From NCBI RefSeq assembly GCF_000511355.1, contig NC_023135.1:644337-708336 (forward strand): a stretch of 64,000 nt of DNA, given 5' to 3'. Made by a program: the position numbers and the translations under genes. Within the stretch, counting starts at the first letter, position 1; every line of letters begins with the position of its first letter. The notes beneath the pieces were generated by a model. It was not told the origin of the DNA, did not search any database, and saw only the letters and a list, made by a program, of their open reading frames with translations. The stretch comes from Leisingera methylohalidivorans DSM 14336. Its GTDB lineage: Bacteria > Pseudomonadota > Alphaproteobacteria > Rhodobacterales > Rhodobacteraceae. Shown one piece after another: positions 24,172 to 33,466 of the stretch.

Positions 24172-25119
24172 ATGAAACTCAAAATCCTCATGAAAGGGGC
24201 CGCCGCTGCGGCGGCACTGGGGCTGAGCGCGGTTGCGGCGCAGGCCGACTATCCGGAAAAGCCGGTGAATTTCATCGTGCCGTGGCCGCCGGGTGATCTG
24301 GAGGACGTGCTGACGCGGATGATCGCCGAGGATTTCCAGAACGAATACGGTGTTGCGGCAGCTGTCGTGAACAAGCCGGGCGGCGGCGGCGGGCCGTTCC
24401 CCGGCGCCATTGAAGTCGCCAACGCGCCGAGCGATGGCTACACCGTCGGCTCTTTTGTGATCGGCGTGCCGGTGATGGGCCACCAGATCGACATCCCGCC
24501 GCTGACGCCTGAGAAATTCGACCCTCTGGGGATCTTCCTGACCTATCCCTTTGTAATCGCGACCTCGGGTGATGCGCCCTACAGCTCGATGGAAGAGCTG
24601 GCGGCCTATGCCAAGGAAAACGACGTGGCGCTGGGCCATTTCGGCGATGTGCTGACCCCGACCCAGGTGACCAAGGCCTATGCCAAGAACGCCGGTTTCG
24701 AATGGGGCTCGGACGCGGCCTTTGATGCCTTGGATTGCAACACGCTGGCCTCGGGAGATGCGGATGTGATCAACACCACATTGCAGCTGGTGCTGCCTTG
24801 TCTTGATGACATCAAGGTGCTGGTCTCGATCACCGACGAGCGTATCCCGCTGGCGCCCGATGCGCCGACCATCGGCGAGCTGGACAAGAGCCTGGACATC
24901 GCCCTGTGGAACGGGCTGTTCGTGACCAAGGACACCCCGCAGGATGTGCGCGACAAGATCATCGCCGTGGCCGAAAAGACGGTGATGAGCGAACGCGCGC
25001 AGAACGTTGCCAAGGAAACCGGCGCGCTGGTCTACTGGCAAAACGCCGGGGACAGCGCCGCCCGGGTTGCCAATGATATCGGCACCATGGCCCGTATCAG
25101 CGGCCTGCTGTCGGAGTAA
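24172..25119 (+). CDS. Tripartite tricarboxylate transporter substrate-binding protein (TctC/Bug family)
   Basis: A 315-aa periplasmic receptor. The signal peptide is MKLKILMKGAAAAAALGLSA, cleaved after AQA, and the mature protein begins DYPEKPVNFIVPWPPGD, the usual Bug-family opening, then VVNKPGGGGGPFPGAIEVA. Start ATG 24172 has GGGAGGAAAG upstream. A strong hairpin after the gene probably lets it be made in excess over the membrane subunits. The ligand is some carboxylate; the IclR gene and aldehyde dehydrogenase around it hint at a catabolic role. Confidence 0.92.
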   Translation: MKLKILMKGAAAAAALGLSAVAAQADYPEKPVNFIVPWPPGDLEDVLTRMIAEDFQNEYGVAAAVVNKPGGGGGPFPGAIEVANAPSDGYTVGSFVIGVPVMGHQIDIPPLTPEKFDPLGIFLTYPFVIATSGDAPYSSMEELAAYAKENDVALGHFGDVLTPTQVTKAYAKNAGFEWGSDAAFDALDCNTLASGDADVINTTLQLVLPCLDDIKVLVSITDERIPLAPDAPTIGELDKSLDIALWNGLFVTKDTPQDVRDKIIAVAEKTVMSERAQNVAKETGALVYWQNAGDSAARVANDIGTMARISGLLSE

Positions 25120-25128
25120 TCCCCCCCG

Positions 25129-25159
25129 CGGCACCGGGGTCTGATTGGACCCGGTGCCG
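25129..25159 (+). terminator. Attenuator-like hairpin between tctC and tctB
   Basis: A perfect 10-bp stem CGGCACCGGG / CCCGGTGCCG with an 11-base loop, followed by TTTAA, ten bases after the tctC stop. It fits partial termination or 3'-end protection raising binding-protein mRNA over transporter mRNA. Confidence 0.6.
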
Positions 25160-25189
25160 TTTAACTCGCGCGGACAAAGAACGTCACAC

Positions 25190-25720
25190 ATGCCTTCGGA
25201 ACGTGAACACCGTTTTGCCGGACCGCGGCGCGGACAGCTGGTTTTTGCCCTCTTCCTGGTGGGCGCGGCGCTGCTGCTGCTGGTTCTGATCACAGAGCAG
25301 ACCGCCTGGGTCGAGAAGGCCAAGCTTTTTGCCCAGCCCCGGTTCTGGCCCGCTGTCGCCATTGGCGGCATGGTGCTGCTGGGGGGGCTGCATCTGTACA
25401 GGCTGCCGTGGCGGCGGGTCAGCCGTTACGACCTGCAGGAAGTCAGGCGCTGGGCGCAGGTTTTCGAATTTGCCGGCTGGTTCATGGGTTATGTCCTCTT
25501 GGTGCCGATCATTGGCTATCTGCCCGTGACACTGGCCTTCATGCCGCTGCTCAGCTGGCGGATGGGCTACCGCAGCCGCTTCATGCTGGGCATCAGCCTA
25601 GCCTTCGCGGTGGCAGTGGTGGTGCTGTTCAAAGCCGTCCTGTCGGTCAAGATCCCGGGCGCGATGCTGTACGAGTATCTGCCGGGGCCGCTGCGCAGTT
25701 TCTTCATTCTTTATCTCTGA
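25190..25720 (+). CDS. Tripartite tricarboxylate transporter small membrane subunit (TctB family)
   Basis: A 176-aa protein with four hydrophobic segments (LVFALFLVGAALLLLVLITE, PAVAIGGMVLLGGLHL, GWFMGYVLLVPIIGYLPVTL and ISLAFAVAVVVLFKAVLS), the TctB topology. The start at ATG 25190 (MPSEREHRF) is preferred to 25145, which overlaps the hairpin. The gene ends directly before tctA. Confidence 0.88.
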   Translation: MPSEREHRFAGPRRGQLVFALFLVGAALLLLVLITEQTAWVEKAKLFAQPRFWPAVAIGGMVLLGGLHLYRLPWRRVSRYDLQEVRRWAQVFEFAGWFMGYVLLVPIIGYLPVTLAFMPLLSWRMGYRSRFMLGISLAFAVAVVVLFKAVLSVKIPGAMLYEYLPGPLRSFFILYL

Positions 25721-25729
25721 GTGCCCGCC

Positions 25730-27349
25730 ATGGACCTTATCCTGTCTGCCATAGATATCCTGATGCGCTGGGACGTGGCGCTGGCGCTGCTGGCGGGCTC
25801 GGTCGGCGGCGTGCTGATCGGCGCGATCCCCGGAGTCGGTCCGGCGGTGGCGATTGCCATCCTGCTGCCCGCGACGTTTTCGATGGACCCGATTGTGGGC
25901 CTGACGGTGCTGCTGGGGATCTACGGCTCCTCTATGTACGGCGGCGCCATTCCGGCGATCCTGATCAATACGCCCGGCACCGCGGTCAATGCGCTCACCA
26001 CCTATGACGGCTACCCGATGACCGCGCGGGGGGAGCCGCGAAGGGCGTTGAGCCTGGCCTATTCCGCCAGCTTTTTCGGCGGCATCTTTTCGGTCATCTG
26101 TTTGATCCTGTTTGCGCCGGTGCTGGCAAAGATCGCGCCGATGTTCGGCTCGCGCGAGATTTTCATGGCCGCACTTTTGGGCCTGATCCTGGTGGTGGTC
26201 GCCCACCGCGGCCAGGCGCTGATTGCGGGGGCGCTGGCCTGTTTCGGGATATTCCTGCAGACCATCGGGCTGGAGCCGGTGAAATACACCCAGCGCTACA
26301 CTTTCGGGCAGGATTTTCTGGGCAGCGGCATCAACCTCATTGTGGTGGTGCTGGGGCTGTTTGCCATTTCCCAGGCTTTTGTGCTGCTGACGGATGAGGA
26401 CGAGAAGGTCCGCATGACCCGCCTGCGCGGCGGCATGTTCCAGGGCCTGCGCGAGCTGGCACGCCATCCGCGGGTGGCTGGAGTCTCTGCTACCTTTGGC
26501 GTGCTGATGGGCATGGTGCCCGGTGTGGGGGAATTCACTGCGCAATTCATGTCCTACACCTATGCGCAAAAAACCTCGAAACGGCCGCAGGATTTCGGCC
26601 ATGGCTCCTCGGAAGGGCTGATCGCGGCGGAGACCGCGAACAACGCTGTGCCTGCCGCCGCCATGGTGCCGCTCTTGGCGCTGGGCATCCCGGGCGAGGC
26701 GCTGACGGCCATGATGCTGTCGGTCTTTTACGTGCACAACGTGGTGCCGGGGCCGGGGCTGTTCCAGAACGACATGGACTTTGTGGTGGCGCTGTACCTC
26801 GCGCTGCTGATCCTGAACGTGCTGGTGCTGCTGTTCCTGCTGTTCGCCACCCGGTCGCTGATCCAGGTGGTGCGCATCCCCAACCGGTTCCTGGGGGTCT
26901 GCATCCTGACGCTCAGCTTTGTCGGCGTCTACAGTTTGCGCAATTCCGCCACCGATTGTGTGATGGCGGCGGCGTTTGGTATCCTTGGCTATGTGCTGAA
27001 ACGCCTGTCGCTGCCCGCGGTGCCGATCATCCTGGGCATGGTTCTGGGCGGCATCATGGAGGTGAAGCTGCGCGCGGCCATGGCAAGGGTGAAGGAACCC
27101 TTTGACTTCATTGACCGCCCGGTGGCGTTCATCCTGTTTCTACTCATCATCATCGTTCTGGCGGTCCATATCCTGCGGGTGCTGAAGGACCAGAAGGAAC
27201 TGAAGGAGGCCGAATGGCAGACCAAATCCTCATCGACAAGCTTCGGCAGCTTGATGTGGCGCCGCAGAAACTCTTTCTTGAAGGATCATGGCAAGCGGGT
27301 TCGGGCCAGACACTCGAAGTTGCTTCGCCGGTTGACGGATCTGTTCTGA
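25730..27349 (+). CDS. Tripartite tricarboxylate transporter large permease (TctA family), with extended C-terminus
   Basis: A 539-aa protein with about twelve membrane segments. The TctA signature is GSVGGVLIGAIPGVGPAVAIA near the N-terminus and GMVPGVGEFTAQFMSYTYAQ in the second half, with NNAVPAAAMVPLLALGIPGE. Typical family members end near 500 residues. Here the natural end (VHILRVLKDQKELKEAEW) is followed by a Ser/Arg/Lys-rich tail of about 45 residues that overlaps the aldehyde dehydrogenase gene in another frame for 136 bases, suggesting loss of the original stop by a small indel. Start ATG 25730 or GTG 25721. Confidence 0.9.
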   Translation: MDLILSAIDILMRWDVALALLAGSVGGVLIGAIPGVGPAVAIAILLPATFSMDPIVGLTVLLGIYGSSMYGGAIPAILINTPGTAVNALTTYDGYPMTARGEPRRALSLAYSASFFGGIFSVICLILFAPVLAKIAPMFGSREIFMAALLGLILVVVAHRGQALIAGALACFGIFLQTIGLEPVKYTQRYTFGQDFLGSGINLIVVVLGLFAISQAFVLLTDEDEKVRMTRLRGGMFQGLRELARHPRVAGVSATFGVLMGMVPGVGEFTAQFMSYTYAQKTSKRPQDFGHGSSEGLIAAETANNAVPAAAMVPLLALGIPGEALTAMMLSVFYVHNVVPGPGLFQNDMDFVVALYLALLILNVLVLLFLLFATRSLIQVVRIPNRFLGVCILTLSFVGVYSLRNSATDCVMAAAFGILGYVLKRLSLPAVPIILGMVLGGIMEVKLRAAMARVKEPFDFIDRPVAFILFLLIIIVLAVHILRVLKDQKELKEAEWQTKSSSTSFGSLMWRRRNSFLKDHGKRVRARHSKLLRRLTDLF

Positions 27350-28698
27350 CCACGCTGCAGGGCGCCTCTGCCAGGGACGTCGACAACGCTGTCGCTTCGG
27401 CGCGGCGGGCGTTTGAGGACCGCCGCTGGGCGGGACAGAGCCCCGCCGCACGCAAACAGGTGCTGCACAGGATTGCGGACCGGATCGCAGCGGAGGCAAT
27501 TGAACTGGCGGTGCTGGGCGTGCGCGACAACGGCACCGAGTTCAGCATGGCGCTGAAGGCAGAGCCGGGATCGGCAGCGGGCACATTCCGCTACTACGCC
27601 GAGGCGTTGGACAAGGTTGCCGGGGAGGTCGCGCCGACCGCGCCGGATGTGCTGGGGCTGGTGCAGCGGATGCCGGTGGGGGTGGTGGGCGCCATCGTGC
27701 CGTGGAACTTCCCGCTGATGATCGGCGCCTGGAAGCTGGCGCCGGCGCTGGCGATGGGCAATTCGGTGGTGCTGAAACCGGCGGAAACCGCCTCGCTGAC
27801 GCTGCTCCGGCTTGCGGAGATCTGTTCCGAGTGCGGCCTGCCGGACGGGGTGCTGAATGTGGTGACCGGCTCCGGCGCCGAGGCGGGTGCCGCGCTGGCG
27901 GCGTCCAACGGCGTGGATGTGCTGGCGTTCACCGGCTCCGGCGCGACGGGGCGCAAGCTGCTGGAGGCCTCGGCGCGGTCCAACCTCAAGCGCTGCTATC
28001 TGGAGCTGGGCGGCAAGTCGCCCAACATCGTCTTTGCCGACGCGCCGGATCTGGCCAAGGCGGCCAAGGTCTCTGCCGCGGGCATCTTCCGCAATTCCGG
28101 GCAGGTCTGTATTGCCGGTTCCCGCCTGCTGGTCGAGGCGTCGGTTCATGATGAGTTTGCTGAACTGCTGCAGGCCGAGGCCGAGGCGCTGCGAGTGGGC
28201 GATCCGCTGGACCTGAAGACGCATGTCGGCGCGGTGAATTCCGAGGAGCAGCTGCGCCGCAACCTCTCCTTCATGGATATGGCGCGGGCCGAGGGCGGGC
28301 AGGTCATCACCGGCGGCCATCGCATTCTGGAAGACACCGGCGGCACCTATATGTCGCCCGCAATTGTCACCCATGTGGCGCAGGATCACGCATTGTTCCA
28401 GCGCGAGGTCTTCGGGCCGGTGCTGGCGGTTACCAGGTTCGAGACCGAGGCGGAGGCGCTGAACCTTGCCAATGCCACCGACTTTGGCCTGGCGGCAGGT
28501 GTTTGGACCGCGAACCTGTCCCGCGCGCACAGGATGGTGGCGGGCATCCGCGCCGGCGTGGTGCATGTGAACACTTATGGCGGTTCTGATAACACGGTGC
28601 CTCTGGGCGGTGTCGGCCAGTCCGGCAACGGCCATGACAAGTCGCTGCATGCGCTGGACAAATACACCGACCTGAAAACAGCTTGGATCCAGCTGTGA
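27214..28698 (+). CDS. NAD(P)-dependent aldehyde dehydrogenase
   Basis: A 494-aa ALDH. Catalytic residues: Asn165 (IVPWNFPLMIG), Glu264 (LELGGKSPNIVF) and Cys299 (NSGQVCIAG). The nucleotide-binding FTGSGATGRKLLEASA is intact. It resembles betaine-aldehyde/gamma-aminobutyraldehyde type ALDHs. Start ATG 27214 has a strong GGAGG at the correct distance, which argues that the overlap with the tctA frame is a tctA tail problem, not a false ALDH start. Likely co-transcribed with the TTT transporter and with the Tm-1-like gene. Confidence 0.94.
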   Translation: MADQILIDKLRQLDVAPQKLFLEGSWQAGSGQTLEVASPVDGSVLTTLQGASARDVDNAVASARRAFEDRRWAGQSPAARKQVLHRIADRIAAEAIELAVLGVRDNGTEFSMALKAEPGSAAGTFRYYAEALDKVAGEVAPTAPDVLGLVQRMPVGVVGAIVPWNFPLMIGAWKLAPALAMGNSVVLKPAETASLTLLRLAEICSECGLPDGVLNVVTGSGAEAGAALAASNGVDVLAFTGSGATGRKLLEASARSNLKRCYLELGGKSPNIVFADAPDLAKAAKVSAAGIFRNSGQVCIAGSRLLVEASVHDEFAELLQAEAEALRVGDPLDLKTHVGAVNSEEQLRRNLSFMDMARAEGGQVITGGHRILEDTGGTYMSPAIVTHVAQDHALFQREVFGPVLAVTRFETEAEALNLANATDFGLAAGVWTANLSRAHRMVAGIRAGVVHVNTYGGSDNTVPLGGVGQSGNGHDKSLHALDKYTDLKTAWIQL

Positions 28699-28727
28699 AG
28701 CAGGTCCTGCCGGAGCAAAACCAACTG

Positions 28728-28759
28728 CCTCCGGCGGGAGTATTCGGGCAAAGATGAAG
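28728..28759 (+). repeat. Dispersed CCTCCGGCGGGAGTATT element after the ALDH gene
   Basis: CCTCCGGCGGGAGTATTCGG followed by GCAAAGATGAAG, about 30 bases after the ALDH stop. The GCC/GGC core can form a small stem. Same family as 18099-18131 and others; here it lies between genes of the same strand. Confidence 0.6.
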
Positions 28760-28817
28760 AGCGCCGGGCGCGACGACAGCCGCCCTTGCGAAGCTGATCA
28801 GACGGGAGATTAAGCCT

Positions 28818-30050
28818 GTGGCAGACAAGACCATACTGGTTGCCGGAACCTATGACACCAAAGACGAGGAGCTGGGCTATCTGGCGGAGGTGATCCGCGG
28901 GCAGGGCGGTTGTGTCCTGACGATGGACGTCAGCGTGCTGGGGGATCCCAGCCAGCCCGCGGATGTCAGCAAGCATGCGGTGGCAGAGGCGGGTGGCAGC
29001 TCGATCCGGGCGGCGATAGACTCGGGCGATGAAAACACCGCCATGCAGATCATGGGCGCAGGCGCTGCGGCCGTGGCGCAGGAGCTGTACCGGCAGGGGC
29101 GCATTGACGGGGTGATCGTATTGGGCGGCACCATGGGCACCGATCTGGCGCTGGATCTATGTGCGGCATTACCGGTGGGAGTGCCCAAATACATCGTCTC
29201 TACCGTGGCGTTTTCGCCGCTGATGCCGCCGGAGCGGATCCCGGCGGATGTGCAGATGATCCTCTGGGCCGGGGGGCTTTACGGGCTGAACACGATTTGC
29301 AAGGCATCGCTCAGCCAGGCTGCTGGCGCGGTGCTGGGCGCGGCCCGGGCGGTGGAGCCGCCCGAACGCGACCGGCCGCTGATCGGCATGACGTCATTCG
29401 GCAAGACTGTGCTGCGTTACATGGTGGCGCTGAAACCGGCGCTGGAGGCGCGCGGGTTCGAGGTGGCTGTCTTTCATGCCACCGGCATGGGCGGGCGGGC
29501 GTTTGAAAGCCTGGCCGCGCAGGGCGCCTTTGCTGCGGTGATGGATTTTGCCCCGCAGGAAGTGTCGAACCACCTGTTCGGCGGATTATCGGCCGGGGCG
29601 GACCGGATGACCAATGCCGGCCGCGCGGGCATACCGCAGCTGGTGGCGCCGGGCTGTTACGATCTGGTGGATTTCACCGGCTGGCAGGACACGCCCGCTG
29701 AATTGAAAGGGCGGGAAACCCATGCCCACAACCGTCTGCTTACTTCTGCCCTGCTGAATGCTGACGAGCGGCGGCAGGTGGCACAGGCGGTTTGCGGCAA
29801 ACTGGCCGCTGCCAAGGCGCCGGTGGCCGTGCTGCTGCCCGCCGGGGGGTGCAACGAATGGGACCGTCCCGGTGCCCCGTTGCATGATGGCGAAGGGCTG
29901 GCGGCCTTTTGCGATGAAATGCGTGCCTTCTGCCCGGAGAATGCGGTGCTGCATGATCTGGACTGCCATATCAATGATGCAGCCTTTGCCGATAAGGCTC
30001 TGGAAATTCTGGACAGCTGGATTGCCAGCGGTGTGGTGAAGACCGGCTGA
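28818..30050 (+). CDS. Tm-1-like ATP-binding domain protein (UPF0261)
   Basis: A 410-aa member of the UPF0261/Tm-1 family. It opens KTILVAGTYDTKDEELGYLA, has VIVLGGTMGTDLALDL (nucleotide-binding Gly-rich segment) and later GRETHAHNRLLTSALLNADE and VAVLLPAGGCNEWD, all conserved in the family. The plant homologue Tm-1 binds viral replicase and ATP; bacterial members have no settled biochemical role and often accompany a TIM-barrel partner, which is not present here. It starts with GTG 28818 after GGGAG. Apparent last gene of the TTT/ALDH unit. Confidence 0.9.
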   Translation: MADKTILVAGTYDTKDEELGYLAEVIRGQGGCVLTMDVSVLGDPSQPADVSKHAVAEAGGSSIRAAIDSGDENTAMQIMGAGAAAVAQELYRQGRIDGVIVLGGTMGTDLALDLCAALPVGVPKYIVSTVAFSPLMPPERIPADVQMILWAGGLYGLNTICKASLSQAAGAVLGAARAVEPPERDRPLIGMTSFGKTVLRYMVALKPALEARGFEVAVFHATGMGGRAFESLAAQGAFAAVMDFAPQEVSNHLFGGLSAGADRMTNAGRAGIPQLVAPGCYDLVDFTGWQDTPAELKGRETHAHNRLLTSALLNADERRQVAQAVCGKLAAAKAPVAVLLPAGGCNEWDRPGAPLHDGEGLAAFCDEMRAFCPENAVLHDLDCHINDAAFADKALEILDSWIASGVVKTG

Positions 30051-30293
30051 ACAGCCAATCCCCTTTTCTATTGGTTGTGCCTCTTGATAATGCGTTTCAA
30101 GAAGTTCCAATGCTTCTATATTTCTGTTACGTAATGGCTGGAATGGCCGGCATTTGCAGCGCCCGGGCGTCTCTGGCGCGGGCTTTGCAGGCCTTTGGCT
30201 GCCTTTGGGGCTTGGCGCCGGTTCGGCTGCCGTGCCAAATCGGAGGAGAGCCGGGCGCAGCTGCCGCCGCCCTGGGAACAAGAGGATGACCGG
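30051..30293. other. Upstream region of the FadB-like gene
   Basis: 243 bases without a gene. The first 75 bases are AT-rich and include CCAAT-N10-ATTGG (around 30056-30074), CTTGA-N9-TCAAG (30083-30101) and a TATATT box at 30117, a likely promoter. The remainder is GC-rich with no clear structure. The FadB-like gene could also be read from an upstream start in this stretch, but codon sense is poor there. Confidence 0.35.
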
Positions 30294-32384
30294 ATGAGTG
30301 AAGCCATAGCATATGAGCGCGCGGGTGACGTTGCTGTTCTGAAGGCGCAGAACCCGCCTGTGAACGCACTGGGGGCTGAAGTGCGCAAAGGGTTGCTGGC
30401 GGGGATCGAACGCGCGGAACAGGATGGCGCCAAAGCGGTGCTGATCTACGGCGAGGGCCGGACCTATTTTGCCGGCGCCGATATCCGCGAATTCGGCAGG
30501 CCGCCGAAGGACCCGCAACTGCCCGCCCTGTGCAGCCGGATCGAGGCGTCGCCGCTGATCGTGGTCTCGGCGATGCATGGCACGGCGTTGGGCGGCGGGT
30601 TGGAGGTGGCCTTGTCCTCGCACTACCGGATTGCGGTGCCCTCCGCCAAGATGGGGCTGCCCGAGGTCAACCTCGGCATTCTGCCCGGTGCAGGGGGCAC
30701 CCAGCGGCTGCCGCGTTTGGCCGGAACCGAAGCGGCATTGGAGATGATTACCAGCGGCCGTCACTTCGGCGCCGCGGAAGCGCTGGAAAAGGGCATTATC
30801 GACAAGATCGAAGAGGGGGATCCGCGCGGGATCGGCCTGGCTTATGTGCAGGAACTGCTGGAGCAGGGCGCCCCGCGCCGGGCGGTGGGCGAAATGCCGG
30901 CGCCGGACGCGGTGGATTTTGATGCGGCCTATGCGGCCACGCTGAAAAAGGGGCGCGGCCAGCTGTCGCCGGCCACGGCCGTGCGGGCGGTGCAGGCAGC
31001 GGTCGAGGCCGAGAGTTTCGAGGCAGGGCTCCAACGTGAGCGCGCGCTGTTCATGGAGCTGATGGGCTCTGACCAGCGGCAGGGGCTGATCCATGCCTTC
31101 TTCTCGGAGCGCGCCGTCAGCAAGCTGCCGGAGCTGGAGGGTGTTGAACCGCGCGAGGTTGTCTCGATGGGGGTGATCGGCGGCGGCACCATGGGGGCGG
31201 GGATCGCCACCGCCGCATTGCTGGCGGATTTGCCGGTGGTGCTGATTGAAATGACCGATGACGCCGCGGCTGCGGCCCGCGGCCGGATTGAAGGCAACCT
31301 GAAAGGGGCCTTGAAGCGCGGTAAGATCACTGAGGCGCAATATGACCGGCTGACCGGCGGGGCGCTGACTGTGGCGACCGATTATGCTGCGCTGTCGCAA
31401 GCGGATCTGGTGGTTGAAGCGGTGTTCGAGGACATGGGCGTTAAGCGCGACGTCTTCGGCAAGCTGGATGCCCATTGCAAGCCGGGCGCGGTGCTGGCGA
31501 CCAATACCTCTTATCTGGATGTCGACGAGATTGCTGCCTCCACCTCACGTCCTCAGGATGTGATCGGACTGCATTTCTTCTCCCCCGCGCATGTGATGAA
31601 ACTGTTGGAAGTTGTTGTCGCCGAAAAGACTGCTCCGGAGGTGCTGGCCACCGGCTTTGCCCTGGGCAAGCGGCTGAAAAAGGTCGCGGTGCGCTCCGGC
31701 ATCTGTGACGGGTTCATCGGCAACCGGATCATGAATGCCTACCGCAAGGCGGCGGAATATGTGGTGCTGGACGGCGCCTCGCCCTACCAGGTGGACCAGG
31801 CGGTGACCGGTTTCGGCTTCCCGATGGGGCCGTTTGCGATGGGCGATCTGGCGGGGCTGGATATCAACTGGGCCGCCCGCAAGCGCCGCGCGCCCACCCG
31901 CGACCCGCGCGAGCGGGTGCCGCGCTTCTACGAGATGCTGTGCGAGAGCGGCGATTTCGGCCAGAAGACCGGCAAGGGATTCTATATCTACGAGGAAGGC
32001 CGGCGCGGCGGCGTGCCGAACCCGCAGGTGGCCGGGCTGATTGCGGAAGATCAGGAGCAGCAGGGCGTCACCCCGCGTGAGTTCAGTGACGCAGAAGTCC
32101 TGCGCCGTTACATGTGCGCCATGGTCAATGAGGCCGCCAAGGTGGTGGGCGAAGGCATCGCGCGGCGGCCGCTGGATGTGGATATGGTGATGCTGTTCGG
32201 CTACGGTTTTCCGCGCTTCTGGGGCGGACCTTTGAAATGGGCCGATCTGCAGGGTCTGGACGGGATCCTGGCCGATATCCGGGCCTATGCGGCAGAAGAT
32301 GATTTTTTCTGGCAGCCGGCACCGTTGCTTGAACAGCTGGTGGCGGAGGGAAAACCCTTCGATGATCTGAATAAAGACGGCTGA
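30294..32384 (+). CDS. Bifunctional enoyl-CoA hydratase/3-hydroxyacyl-CoA dehydrogenase (FadB/FadJ-like)
   Basis: A 696-aa beta-oxidation enzyme. N-terminal crotonase domain: [10 protein letters not shown] (oxyanion hole), [18 protein letters not shown] and the catalytic Glu in [21 protein letters not shown]-terminal dehydrogenase: Rossmann [16 protein letters not shown] and catalytic His in [19 protein letters not shown], then [15 protein letters not shown]. The start is ATG 30294 (AGAGGA upstream). No partner thiolase is adjacent, and it may serve fatty acids or acyl-CoAs from the aromatic pathway. Convergent with rpe. Confidence 0.93.
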   Translation: MSEAIAYERAGDVAVLKAQNPPVNALGAEVRKGLLAGIERAEQDGAKAVLIYGEGRTYFAGADIREFGRPPKDPQLPALCSRIEASPLIVVSAMHGTALGGGLEVALSSHYRIAVPSAKMGLPEVNLGILPGAGGTQRLPRLAGTEAALEMITSGRHFGAAEALEKGIIDKIEEGDPRGIGLAYVQELLEQGAPRRAVGEMPAPDAVDFDAAYAATLKKGRGQLSPATAVRAVQAAVEAESFEAGLQRERALFMELMGSDQRQGLIHAFFSERAVSKLPELEGVEPREVVSMGVIGGGTMGAGIATAALLADLPVVLIEMTDDAAAAARGRIEGNLKGALKRGKITEAQYDRLTGGALTVATDYAALSQADLVVEAVFEDMGVKRDVFGKLDAHCKPGAVLATNTSYLDVDEIAASTSRPQDVIGLHFFSPAHVMKLLEVVVAEKTAPEVLATGFALGKRLKKVAVRSGICDGFIGNRIMNAYRKAAEYVVLDGASPYQVDQAVTGFGFPMGPFAMGDLAGLDINWAARKRRAPTRDPRERVPRFYEMLCESGDFGQKTGKGFYIYEEGRRGGVPNPQVAGLIAEDQEQQGVTPREFSDAEVLRRYMCAMVNEAAKVVGEGIARRPLDVDMVMLFGYGFPRFWGGPLKWADLQGLDGILADIRAYAAEDDFFWQPAPLLEQLVAEGKPFDDLNKDG

Positions 32385-32405
32385 GCCGGGGCGGGCGCCC
32401 TTCCG

Positions 32406-32422
32406 GCCCGGCTGTGCCGGGC
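32406..32422. terminator. GC stem-loop downstream of the FadB-like gene
   Basis: GCCCGG-CTGTG-CCGGGC, 22 bases after the stop codon, between convergent genes. There is no T tract, so termination is only a guess. Confidence 0.4.
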
Positions 32423-32428
32423 TGGACG

Positions 32429-32472
32429 CGCAAACGCTGGCCGTATCACGCAAACGCTGGCCGTATCACGCA
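32429..32472. repeat. Tandem 20-bp repeat (2.2 units)
   Basis: The unit CGCAAACGCTGGCCGTATCA occurs at 32429-32448 and 32449-32468 without mismatch and restarts for four bases. It is intergenic between FadB-like and rpe, directly before a GC hairpin. Two units only, no spacers. Confidence 0.8.
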
Positions 32473-32475
32473 CAA

Positions 32476-32498
32476 GCGCCGCGCGGAACGCGCGGCGC
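32476..32498. repeat. GC-rich hairpin (GCGCCGCGCG stem), intergenic
   Basis: A perfect 10-bp stem GCGCCGCGCG / CGCGCGGCGC with loop GAA, followed by CTGGCCCAAC. Between convergent genes, so it may terminate in both directions. Same family as 39192-39213, which is followed by CGGGCCCAAC. Confidence 0.7.
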
Positions 32499-32561
32499 CT
32501 GGCCCAACAAGAGCGGCGCATTCTTGCATGCGCCTGGCGATTGACGGGAGTTCCCCGCGGT

Positions 32562-33251
32562 TTAGGCCCAGGTGCCTTCGGTGGCTGCACGGATCTTGCG
32601 GATATTCTCGCCGTAGACTTCGGGGGCGTTGACCGAGCCGCCTTTGAACACGGCTGACCCGGCAACCAGCACGTCGGCGCCGGCCTCGGCCACCAGCGGC
32701 GCGGTGGCGGGATCAACGCCGCCGTCGATCTCGATATGCACCGGGCGGTCGCCGATCATCGAACGCAGGCTGCGGATCTTGGCGGTCATGTCGATGAACT
32801 TCTGGCCGCCGAAGCCAGGATTCACAGTCATCACGCAGACCAGATCGGTCAGGTCCAGCAGGTGCGCCACCGCTTCCGCAGGGGTGCCGGGGTTCAGCGC
32901 CACGCCTGCCTTCATGCCGGCCGCGCGGATCGCCTGCAGGGTGCGGTGGATGTGCGGGCCGGCCTCGATATGGGCGGTCAGCACGTCGGCGCCGGCATCG
33001 GCATAGGCGTCGATATAGGGGTCGACCGGGGCGATCATCAGATGCACGTCCATCACCGTCTTCACATGCGGGCGGAACGCCTTCACCGCCTGCGGGCCGA
33101 AGGTGAGATTGGGCACGAAATGCCCGTCCATCACATCCACATGCACCCAGTCGGCGCCCTGGGCTTCGATGGCCCGGATCTCCTGGCCGAAGTTGGCGAA
33201 ATCGGCGGAGAGGATGGAGGGCGCGATCTTGATCTTGCGGTCAAAGGACAT
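32562..33251 (-). CDS. rpe: Ribulose-phosphate 3-epimerase
   Basis: A 229-aa TIM barrel converting ribulose-5-P and xylulose-5-P in the pentose phosphate or Calvin routes. Signatures: APSILSADFANFGQEIRAIE, DWVHVDVMDGHFVPNLTFG (metal His and Asp), MDVHLMIAPVDPYID, VMTVNPGFGGQKFI and EIDGGVDPATAPL. The start is ATG 33251 (AAGGAAG upstream); the longer frame to 33362 is upstream region. It is divergent from phnC. Confidence 0.96.
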   Translation of the reverse strand: MSFDRKIKIAPSILSADFANFGQEIRAIEAQGADWVHVDVMDGHFVPNLTFGPQAVKAFRPHVKTVMDVHLMIAPVDPYIDAYADAGADVLTAHIEAGPHIHRTLQAIRAAGMKAGVALNPGTPAEAVAHLLDLTDLVCVMTVNPGFGGQKFIDMTAKIRSLRSMIGDRPVHIEIDGGVDPATAPLVAEAGADVLVAGSAVFKGGSVNAPEVYGENIRKIRAATEGTWA

Positions 33252-33386
33252 CTGGCAGCTTCCTTTTGCAGAGGGAAATGAGGAGTCGAAGGCCGTATAG
33301 ACCGTCCCGGCCCCTGTGGACAGGGGCAGAATGCGCAGCAGGCCCGTTACCCTGTGCCGCACGCCCGCAGGCTGCGCGGGGCGGCG

Positions 33387-33412
33387 TTACAAAACTTTCA
33401 CGGCAGTGACAC
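33387..33412 (+). promoter_or_regulatory. Possible Pho box upstream of phnC
   Basis: CTTTCAC-GGCA-GTGACAC (33395-33412), preceded by TTACA at 33387, gives TTACA, TTCAC and TGACA words at exact 10-base spacing. This resembles the direct-repeat layout of PhoB sites (CTGTCAT-N4-CTGTCAT) but with several mismatches. It lies 55-80 bases before the phnC start; phosphonate importers are commonly PhoB-dependent. Confidence 0.35.
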
Positions 33413-33466
33413 ATCAAGTTTGACCGGGCGGGCTAGGCAGGCCCCGAACGAAGAGGGAGCGCCCCG

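Noticed and set aside
29586..31475. 629-codon minus-strand open frame over the Tm-1-like and FadB-like genes
   Set aside because: Shadow of two strongly supported plus-strand genes.
32429..32472. Possible CRISPR repeat
   Set aside because: Only two adjoining units with no spacers and no cas genes.
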